Below are positions 14,522 to 20,165 of a DNA stretch of 20,165 nucleotides, piece by piece; positions within the stretch are counted from its first letter, which is position 1, and every line of letters starts with the position of its first letter. The translations under genes and the position numbers were made by a program. The notes beneath the pieces were generated by a model that worked only from the letters and a program-made list of their open reading frames with translations, was not told where the DNA came from and ran no database searches. This stretch comes from an uncultured Candidatus Peregrinibacteria bacterium (GTDB lineage: Bacteria > Patescibacteriota > Gracilibacteria > Peribacterales > Peribacteraceae): positions 1-20,165 of the forward strand of contig CAIJNU010000006.1 in NCBI GenBank assembly GCA_903822115.1, read 5' to 3'.

Positions 14522-15379
14522 TCACGGCAGCACCCCCGCCAGCCCCGTGTCATCCGTCATCATGATCCTCGGCAGCTTCAGCAAATCATCCTTCTGTGTG
14601 GCCGGGCGCGGATCCATGATCGTCGCCGTCACATATCCCTCTTGCCCCACCACGCTTCGCACCTGCGCATTCTGCATCGTGAGCGGATAGGCGAGATGGC
14701 GGACGGGCTTCCCCGTGAGCGCCTCGATGACCTTGCGACTCTCCTCCAACTCCCACTTCTGTTGCGAGACGGAGAGCGATGTGAGCCACGGATGCGTGAC
14801 GCTGTGCGATTGGATGTCCATGCCCGCCTTGGAGAGCTCCTTGATCTGCGCGCTCGTCAGAGAGTCAGAAGATTTATCTATGCGACTCGTGATCACGTAC
14901 CACGTCGCGGTGAACCAGTGCTTCTTGAGTACGGGGAATCCGCTCACAAACGCATTCTCGTTATTGTCGTCGAACGTGATGACAACGGGCTTCTCGGGGC
15001 CGCGCATCTCCCCCTTCGCAATTTTCACGAACGTGTCGAGCGAGATCGTCGTGTAGTGATGATCCTCGAGCCACTGCATCTGCTTCTCGAAAACCGACGG
15101 CGTCACCGACATCTTCCAGCTCCACGTGGATTTGGGATATCCGGCGGTGGGACGGATGTGATGGTAGACGAGGATGGGAATACTGAAGGAAGCAGGCTTC
15201 GCTACAGGTGCGGGGAGGGAACTCGATGAAGACGAAACGGATGACGTGTGTTTGAGAATTTTCGGGGCATGCGACGAAGACGATGCGCTCTTCGCGGATC
15301 CTCCCTGTGCATTCCCCACGCATGCGGATGCCGTCATGGCGAGTGCGGCAATGACGGAGAGAAGGACGAATCGACGCAT
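14522..15379 (-). CDS. Secreted polysaccharide deacetylase (NodB domain, CE4 family)
   Basis: 285 residues from the ATG at 15379, chosen because RRFVLLSVIAALAMTASAC is a signal peptide; Cys20 could be a lipoprotein cysteine, although the lipobox is imperfect. Residues 27-60 are a Ser-rich linker. The NodB domain covers about 67-265: PILVYHHI; metal motif TFDDNN (Asp137, Asp138); second motif SHSVTHPWL (His192, His196); and a RHLAYPLTM stretch in the place of the usual R-x-F-x-Y-P motif. These enzymes remove acetyl groups from N-acetylglucosamine polymers such as peptidoglycan or exopolysaccharide. The C-terminal catalytic His motif is not obvious. Its start is only 35 bases from the first copy of the shared module of the next three genes, on the other strand. 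Confidence 0.9.
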   Translation of the reverse strand: MRRFVLLSVIAALAMTASACVGNAQGGSAKSASSSSHAPKILKHTSSVSSSSSSLPAPVAKPASFSIPILVYHHIRPTAGYPKSTWSWKMSVTPSVFEKQMQWLEDHHYTTISLDTFVKIAKGEMRGPEKPVVITFDDNNENAFVSGFPVLKKHWFTATWYVITSRIDKSSDSLTSAQIKELSKAGMDIQSHSVTHPWLTSLSVSQQKWELEESRKVIEALTGKPVRHLAYPLTMQNAQVRSVVGQEGYVTATIMDPRPATQKDDLLKLPRIMMTDDTGLAGVLP

Positions 15380-15414
15380 GGAAGAGGAGAATTGAATAGC
15401 AGCGCTCAGCATAC

Positions 15415-15446
15415 TTGACGCGGTAATTCTTCGGGAAGAGGATATT
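15415..15446 (+). promoter_or_regulatory. Shared 5' module, copy 1
   Basis: TTGACG (15415-15420), N20 ending GGGAAGAG, GATATT (15441-15446), then 19 pyrimidine-rich bases and ATG. Two more copies precede the next two genes with the same spacing. A 20-base gap is too long for an ordinary sigma-70 promoter, so its exact role is open. Confidence 0.6.
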
Positions 15447-15465
15447 CGCCTTTCTCCATTCACCT

Positions 15466-15750
15466 ATGGTCGAACTTGATTTGAAATCGGGGGAGCCCCA
15501 GAACGAAGCATATTTCGCTGGGTTTAACGCATGTAGGGACGGAAAAGACCGCGATGCTATCGCTCGTACTATCGAGGATCCATCATGCCGAGCATGTTTT
15601 ATCCGTGGCTTCAACAGTATTTCCTTTTCCATCCTAAATAGGCACACCAGCGGAGAAGTCGAAAGCGGACAACAGGCCACTCGATGGGCTATAACAGGAA
15701 GAATTGAATCTGGTTTCGGCGAAGGAAACGTGCATAAAGTCAAAGCATAA
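15466..15750 (+). CDS. Small protein with one copy of the Y-x2-G-[YF] repeat unit
   Basis: 94 residues with no signal peptide or membrane segment, so probably cytoplasmic. Residues 16-51 form a single unit: YFAGFNACRDGKDRDA, a middle with two cysteines (PSCRAC), then FIRGFNS. This matches the units of the 696-residue protein at 16149, with aromatic-x2-Gly-aromatic at both ends. The rest (52-94) is polar. The start is supported by its position 19 bases after GATATT, as in the two sister genes. The gene is first of three tandem co-oriented genes, each with its own copy of the module. I know no named family; the Gly/aromatic spacing recalls ribosome modulation factor and CrpP, which is a hypothesis only. 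Confidence 0.72.
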   Translation: MVELDLKSGEPQNEAYFAGFNACRDGKDRDAIARTIEDPSCRACFIRGFNSISFSILNRHTSGEVESGQQATRWAITGRIESGFGEGNVHKVKA

Positions 15751-15795
15751 GCGATTCACTCTTTCCTCCAAGCAATTCAATAGCTCAACGCACTG

Positions 15796-15827
15796 TTGAC
15801 GCAGTAATTTCGCAGGAAGAAGATAAT
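15796..15827 (+). promoter_or_regulatory. Shared 5' module, copy 2
   Basis: TTGACG (15796-15801), N20 ending AGGAAGAA, GATAAT (15822-15827), then 19 bases and ATG at 15847. The AATAGC upstream of TTGACG is also shared with copy 1, so the similarity reaches about 25 bases further out in these two copies. Confidence 0.6.
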
Positions 15828-15846
15828 TCCGTTTTCTCACCCACTC

Positions 15847-16065
15847 ATGAATCATCCAGGTACACCAGAGCGATCAAACATTGAACCGAACGGGGAACGC
15901 GTGCCGCCACCACCGCCCGGAGAATTTTCCGCGAAGGTGAGGGAACGTTACTTGGCATTGTTAAAAATTGGACAAGGGGACAGAGGCGGCAAACCTTTCC
16001 CATACTTTTTGAATAGTAAGGAAGAGGCAGCTTACTTCACCGGTTTCACAGAAGCTGCTGCATAA
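15847..16065 (+). CDS. Small protein with one copy of the repeat unit and a proline-rich N-terminus
   Basis: 72 residues. The N-terminus (1-30) is hydrophilic with a run of six prolines. Residues 35-70 form one repeat unit, YLALLKIGQGDRGGKP, then FLNSKEEAAYFTGF. It aligns best with unit 2 of the large neighbour (YDELYAEGQRDQNG then FDNPKERQAYEDGF): both share GQ-x-D, a Phe-x-Asn-x-Lys-Glu stretch and an AY-x2-GF ending. That supports recent shared ancestry rather than chance. No signal peptide. The module-to-ATG spacing fixes the start. Function unknown. Confidence 0.7.
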   Translation: MNHPGTPERSNIEPNGERVPPPPPGEFSAKVRERYLALLKIGQGDRGGKPFPYFLNSKEEAAYFTGFTEAAA

Positions 16066-16097
16066 AGGTTCCAAAGAACATGTCACCTACAACACCG

Positions 16098-16129
16098 TTG
16101 ACAGCGAATTTCCCCGGGAAGAGGATACT
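16098..16129 (+). promoter_or_regulatory. Shared 5' module, copy 3
   Basis: TTGACA (16098-16103), N20 ending GGGAAGAG, GATACT (16124-16129), then 19 bases and ATG at 16149. The spacing picks this ATG over an in-frame ATG at 16080 that lies upstream of the module. Confidence 0.6.
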
Positions 16130-16148
16130 CTCCTTTCTTCATACCCCC

Positions 16149-18239
16149 ATGCCCGGTCACAATAATCCCGCAGAGAAGCGCATCCATGAACTCGAGAGGA
16201 TGTCGCCGCATGATTTGCATTCCGTACAATCACAGGTTGAGGAAGAGGCGAAGAGCGGCCTCTCGCGGGGAAAAAGCAAATTCCGCAGGCGGGTGAAACA
16301 GGTTCTGCGCGTGAGGGAAGAAGATGAGCAATTGCATACGGCTGTCGAAGCGCACCGAGCACAAGATAAGGCGACTGCGCGGGCAACAATCGAAACAATG
16401 CAAGCGGAGGCTTTGCAAGCCATGCGCAGGCAACAGGAACAAGACACGCTCAGATTGAGACAGAAAGAATATGACGAGGGGTATGAAGCGGGCAGGAGAG
16501 ATAAAGAAGGCGGTCATGGGAATTTTGATTACTTTTATTCGGGTGCAAAGCGAGACGGATACAAAGACGGTTACGAAGGACTCCAACCCATGAATCTCGC
16601 CACCGGCCAACGTCGCGAACAGCCGACACCGCCGCCGCAGCGACAAGAACAGCCGTATGACGCGGGAAATTCTTTCTTGCGCCATCAATCTAGGTCGCCG
16701 TTTGTTGTGCAGGCCGATGAATCATCGGTGCAAGCCAACACATCTGACATATCGATGCATCGCTATGACGAATTGTATGCTGAAGGACAGCGAGACCAAA
16801 ATGGTTGGCCTCCCACGAATCGAAGCTTAGTATTCGATAATCCGAAAGAACGGCAGGCATATGAGGACGGCTTCTTCGACCGAGTTCGCCGGAATTTTCC
16901 ATCGCAACCACAGAGAGAGTCGGCGGGGACTTCTCAAGATACACGAAGAGCCATGCTTTCGAGAGTGGAAGAATGGCAGCTCAATACGGATGAATGGAGG
17001 AAGAGAGAAGCTGCGAAACTGCAAAGAACTTCTGGGGAGCGAGCCGTTACGTCGCCGGAGCAGCAACGTTATGACGAAGGATTTGAGATTGGGCGTAGGG
17101 ATAGGCAACAAGGAACAGTGAACAATTCATATTTGTACAACGACTTTTATAAAAAAGAGGGATACATCGCAGGTTTTCATGGTGATTCTCGTGAGATTAT
17201 TTCTACTTCGCAAGAAAGCGGACACACGGCGGCATCGGAAAGTCCCGAGGCGCTCTCAGCGGCGCGCTACGTCGCCGGCTACATGATGGGAGTTGATGAG
17301 GCATGGGGATACGACCATTCAAATCGCCACGATGATGATCCTATAAAGAAGCAGGGCTATCAGGATGGCCGTATGTACGCTCAGCAAAGTGACAGACATG
17401 AGCCGCTTGAGGGATTTGAGATACCTATGCTCCGAACACGCTACGAAGAAGGATTCCGAAAAGGAGTCGCAGAGGCGAAGGGCTACGACTACTCGGATCG
17501 TATGGCCGATGAGATGGCGAGGAGAGGATATCGGCACGGCCGTGCGTCTGTGCTGTACTCTCAGAAGCCGCAAGCAACAGACCAAGCTGCACTCCCCGAG
17601 CACCATCTGGCAGAGGAGTGGTACAACGCCGGATACGAACGAGGAGAATACGATAATTTTTACGATGCGGGAGATCGTGAGATAGAAGAGGAAATTCCAC
17701 ATAGGAAACGCGGATACCATGATGGCTTCACCGGCGCTCCCCGTGCCTATCCGTACGCTATCTCCCAGCAGGAGCTTTGGGATATATGGTTTGAACGGGG
17801 GAAAGAAGATAAGGATCTCCACAGACAGGACCGCTCACGCAAAATTATCGGGGATTTGGAGTGCAACGCCTATAATACCGGCCTCAATGGCCACGCTCGC
17901 AGGTCGGACCTCTCGAAGGAGCGCGTACGAGTGATGCCGCTGCAGCCTGCGCACCCAGTGCCTGATCAGCGCGAGGCGCCCTCAGAAGCAGAGCGACGTT
18001 ATAACGCAGGGCATGCTCTGGGACTCGACGATAGAGATGACGGGGAACGCTGTGTAAACTTTCAAGATGCTGACACAAGGGAAGGATACAACGACGCTTT
18101 CGATGGAAAACCCAACAAGTTCACTGTCGCGAGACAAGCCCGCGGGCAATCCGCGGCGGGGATTCCATTCCGGGATCGCGAGCATGCTCGAGGAGCCCCA
18201 GACGATGGTATGGGATGGGGACGGGTTCTCTCGCCTTAG
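16149..18239 (+). CDS. Large soluble protein with about eight degenerate Y-x2-G-[YF]-x2-G-x2-D repeat units
   Basis: 696 residues from the ATG at 16149, fixed by the shared 5' module. Residues 1-105 are charged and mostly helical, with a basic patch (KSKFRRRVKQVLRVRE) and a probable coiled coil. Eight units follow at about 108-144, 206-244, 308-345, 374-409, 431-466, 491-529, 544-581 and 618-653. Typical unit: YDEGYEAGRRDKEGG, a variable polar middle, then RDGYKDGYEG. Units are 36-39 residues, separated by polar linkers rich in Gln, Pro and Ser. There is no signal peptide, membrane segment or known enzyme motif. The last ~35 residues are encoded by palindrome-rich DNA and may be recent. Repeats with conserved aromatic-Gly pairs suggest many copies of a small helical binding module; ligand unknown. 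It is the last of three related genes. Confidence 0.82.
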   Translation: MPGHNNPAEKRIHELERMSPHDLHSVQSQVEEEAKSGLSRGKSKFRRRVKQVLRVREEDEQLHTAVEAHRAQDKATARATIETMQAEALQAMRRQQEQDTLRLRQKEYDEGYEAGRRDKEGGHGNFDYFYSGAKRDGYKDGYEGLQPMNLATGQRREQPTPPPQRQEQPYDAGNSFLRHQSRSPFVVQADESSVQANTSDISMHRYDELYAEGQRDQNGWPPTNRSLVFDNPKERQAYEDGFFDRVRRNFPSQPQRESAGTSQDTRRAMLSRVEEWQLNTDEWRKREAAKLQRTSGERAVTSPEQQRYDEGFEIGRRDRQQGTVNNSYLYNDFYKKEGYIAGFHGDSREIISTSQESGHTAASESPEALSAARYVAGYMMGVDEAWGYDHSNRHDDDPIKKQGYQDGRMYAQQSDRHEPLEGFEIPMLRTRYEEGFRKGVAEAKGYDYSDRMADEMARRGYRHGRASVLYSQKPQATDQAALPEHHLAEEWYNAGYERGEYDNFYDAGDREIEEEIPHRKRGYHDGFTGAPRAYPYAISQQELWDIWFERGKEDKDLHRQDRSRKIIGDLECNAYNTGLNGHARRSDLSKERVRVMPLQPAHPVPDQREAPSEAERRYNAGHALGLDDRDDGERCVNFQDADTREGYNDAFDGKPNKFTVARQARGQSAAGIPFRDREHARGAPDDGMGWGRVLSP

Positions 18240-18281
18240 CTTTCGTGGCTTTTCCCGTGTCGCTCTTCGATACGTTTCTGA

Positions 18282-18446
18282 GCTCCGTGTCATGCTGAGC
18301 TTGTCGAAGCATAAACACGGAGCGAATGTGTCACCCTGAGCTCCGTCGAAGACACGCAATGTGTCTATTGTTCGTCCCTCGACAAAGCCTGTCCTGAGCT
18401 CTGTCGAAGGACTCGGGATGACAGGGCTCACCATGACACGCTTGCT
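18282..18446. repeat. Dispersed repeat copy B between convergent genes
   Basis: A perfect 9-base inverted repeat, GCTCCGTGT (18282-18290) and ACACGGAGC (18315-18323), encloses GCTGAGCTTGTCGAAGC. Next comes the segment shared with copy A (18328-18381, GTGTCACCCTGAGC ... GACACGCAATGTGTCTAT), a CCTGAGC-TGTCGAAGG type repeat (about 18379-18410), and the shared right end CTCACCATGACACGC... (18427-18446). It lies 43 bases after the repeat-protein stop and ends 11 bases before the uvrB stop. Confidence 0.7.
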
Positions 18447-18456
18447 ACAGCGCGTC

Positions 18457-20165
18457 TTATGATTCTCTTCGGAGGAGTTCTATCTCATCTCTCAAATCGG
18501 CCGCCTTCTCGAATTCCAAATTCTGCGACGCAAGATCCATCTGCCGCTCCAGCTCATCCATGAGACGCTTCTTCTCGTCTTTGGGAATCTTCGTGTGATC
18601 GTAGTGCGGGCGACGCAGTTCGAGTTTCTTCCCCTCCTCCGCGATATCCCTCACCGCCTTCACGATCGTCTGCGGCGTGATGCCGTGCTTCTCGTTGTAC
18701 GCCTCCTGAATCCCGCGCCTGCGATACGTCTCCTTGATCGCGGCGTCCATCGCGTCCGTCATCTTGTCGGCGTAGAGCGTCACGTGGCCGTGGACGTTTC
18801 GCGCAGCGCGCCCGATCGTCTGGATGAGCGCGTCGCGCGAGCGGAGGAATCCCTGCTTGTCGGCATCGAGGATCGCGATGAAGCTCACCTCCGGAAGATC
18901 CAATCCCTCGCGTAGACGATTAATACCCACGAGGATGTCGATGTCGCCGATGCGAAGTTGTCGAAGACTCTCGATGCGTTCGAGCGTCTCGACGTCGCTG
19001 TGGAGGTAGCGCACCCGCTGCCCCGCGTCTTTGAGGTACTGCGTCAGATCCTCGGCCATCTTCTTCGTCAGCGTCGTGATGAGCGCGCGCTCGCCTCGCT
19101 TAATGGTCGCGGCGATCTCCACCATGATGTCGTCGATCTGCTTCTTCGTCGGCTTCACCGTAATCGGAGGATCGATCAGCCCCGTCGGACGGATGATCTG
19201 CTCGACGAGGGACGTCTTCCCCGTGTGCGCGAACTCGTACTTGCCCGGCGTCGCTGACACGTAGATCCGCTGCCCCACTTTCTGCTCAAATTCGTCGAAT
19301 TTCAGCGGACGGTTATCGTGAGATGACGGCAGACGGAAGCCATAATCGATGAGTGTCTGCTTGCGGCTGCGATTGCCCTCGTACATGCCGCCGACCTGCG
19401 GGATCGAGATGTGTGACTCGTCGATGATGATGAGGAAATCGTCGGGGAAGTAATCGAGGAGCGTGGAAGGAGGCTGGCCCGGCGCCTGCTCGCCGAAGTA
19501 GCGGACGTAGTTCTCGATACCGGTGCAGTAGCCCGTCTCCTTGAGCATCTCGATGTCGTACTCGGTGCGCGTGCGGATGCGTTCGGCCTTCACGAGTTCG
19601 TTGGCCGCGAGCAGTTCCTTCTCACGCGCGTCGAGATCCGCCTTGATGCCATCGATCGCGCGGTCGATCTTGTCCTGCGTCGTGACGTTGTGCGAGGCGG
19701 GGAAGATCATCACGTCCTGCAGCTCCTTGAGGATCTCTCCCGTGAAGCTGTCGACTTCCTGAATCGTCTCGATCTCGTCGTAGGGCATCTCGAGACGGAT
19801 CGCCGTGTCGCCCCCCGGCGGGAAAATCTCCACCGTGTCGCCGAGCACATGAAACATCCCCTGCTTAAAATCCATGCCCGAACGGCGGTACTGAATATCC
19901 GTGAGGCGGCGCAGCAACTGATCGCGCTTGATCTGTTGCCCGCATTCGAGCTTGATCGCGAGCGCTTCGTAATCCTCCACATTGCCAAGTCCGTAGATGC
20001 ACGAGACCGATGCGACGATGAGCACATCTCTGCGCGTCAGAAGATTGAACGTCGCCGCGTGGCGAAACTTCTCGATCTCCTCGTTGATGGACGCGTCCTT
20101 CTCGATGTACGTGTCGGTCGTGGGCAAATATGCCTCCGGCTGGTAGTAGTCGTAGTACGAAACGA
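18457..20165 (-). CDS. uvrB: Excinuclease ABC subunit B, N-terminus cut off by the window edge
   Basis: 568 residues are visible, beginning in the damage-inserting beta-hairpin (VSYYDYYQPEAYLPTTDTYI), so about 90 N-terminal residues with the Walker A motif lie outside. Then follow DVLIVASVSCIYGLG; the UvrA/DNA-interacting domain; IIIDESHISIPQVGGMYEGN, the DEAD-like Walker B; helicase motifs V and VI (GINRLREGLDLPEV and ALIQTIGRAARN); and a C-terminal UVR domain (LERQMDLASQNLEFEKAAD) that contacts UvrC. With UvrA and UvrC it carries out nucleotide excision repair of bulky lesions. An ATG at 20127 falls inside the conserved hairpin and is not the start. All motifs visible are intact. The gene converges on the repeat-protein gene. 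Confidence 0.97.
   Translation of the reverse strand, partial: VSYYDYYQPEAYLPTTDTYIEKDASINEEIEKFRHAATFNLLTRRDVLIVASVSCIYGLGNVEDYEALAIKLECGQQIKRDQLLRRLTDIQYRRSGMDFKQGMFHVLGDTVEIFPPGGDTAIRLEMPYDEIETIQEVDSFTGEILKELQDVMIFPASHNVTTQDKIDRAIDGIKADLDAREKELLAANELVKAERIRTRTEYDIEMLKETGYCTGIENYVRYFGEQAPGQPPSTLLDYFPDDFLIIIDESHISIPQVGGMYEGNRSRKQTLIDYGFRLPSSHDNRPLKFDEFEQKVGQRIYVSATPGKYEFAHTGKTSLVEQIIRPTGLIDPPITVKPTKKQIDDIMVEIAATIKRGERALITTLTKKMAEDLTQYLKDAGQRVRYLHSDVETLERIESLRQLRIGDIDILVGINRLREGLDLPEVSFIAILDADKQGFLRSRDALIQTIGRAARNVHGHVTLYADKMTDAMDAAIKETYRRRGIQEAYNEKHGITPQTIVKAVRDIAEEGKKLELRRPHYDHTKIPKDEKKRLMDELERQMDLASQNLEFEKAADLRDEIELLRRES

Noticed and set aside
14468..15229. Plus-strand 253-codon frame
   Set aside because: Arg/His-rich shadow of the polysaccharide deacetylase on the other strand.
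15415..16129. CRISPR or tandem-repeat array from the three similar 5' modules
   Set aside because: Only three copies, spaced 381 and 302 bases apart with coding sequence between them; no spacers and no cas genes.
16080..16148. Upstream in-frame ATG of the large repeat protein
   Set aside because: It lies upstream of the shared 5' module; the ATG at 16149 has the same distance to the module as in both sister genes.

Overview
The window looks like a chromosome segment of a Candidate Phyla Radiation (Patescibacteria) bacterium, perhaps Peregrinibacteria/Peribacteria-like. This is inferred from a CxxC-rich protein family known mainly from such genomes, many small secreted or Ser/Gly-linker proteins, S-layer-type surface proteins, frequent absence of Shine-Dalgarno sites, and a coding G+C mostly in the fifties. 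TGA works as a stop (end of pheT, rpmB, the MGMT-like gene), which argues against the UGA=Gly lineages. The lineage is a guess.

Layout. 1-3121: a truncated minus-strand gene with a caspase/legumain-like (clan CD) His/Cys dyad, divergent from a long CxxC-rich putative metal-binding protein. 3159-4125: two small secreted proteins, divergent. 4140-5204: a site-2-type membrane protease (M50) divergent from rpmB (bL28), with nested inverted repeats between them. 5243-5875: a duplicated 5' piece of tRNA-Ser, a dispersed repeat, tRNA-Ser(GGA) and a one-domain MGMT-like protein. 5937-8093: a secreted protein with three SLH domains. 8390-10765: pheT. 10965-14303: a mosaic secreted protein (trypsin-like domain, cadherin-like domain, delta-60-type repeats, Ig-like domain, polyglycine linker, two peptidoglycan-binding domains). 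14522-15379: a secreted NodB-type polysaccharide deacetylase. 15415-18239: three tandem genes of an unfamiliar repeat family. 18457-20165: the 3' part of uvrB.

The most novel item is the 15415-18239 cluster. Three consecutive genes (94, 72 and 696 aa) carry one, one and about eight copies of a roughly 37-residue unit (Y-x2-G-[YF]-x2-G-x2-D ... [YF]-x2-G-[YF]). Each gene is preceded by the same 5' module, TTGAC[GA]-N20-GATA[TAC]T-N19-ATG, with identical spacing all three times. The unit has the Gly/aromatic pattern of small ribosome-modulation-factor/CrpP-like domains; that link is a hypothesis.

Several genes have a -10-like hexamer only 5-10 bases before the start codon and no Shine-Dalgarno, suggesting leaderless or nearly leaderless transcripts. 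A dispersed repeat lies between convergent gene ends at 14305-14464 and 18282-18446, with a shorter reverse copy at 5273-5302. Surface functions dominate: SLH anchoring, peptidoglycan binding, a deacetylase and disulfide-rich small secreted proteins. Information-processing genes (rpmB, tRNA-Ser, pheT, uvrB) are scattered among them as single genes.
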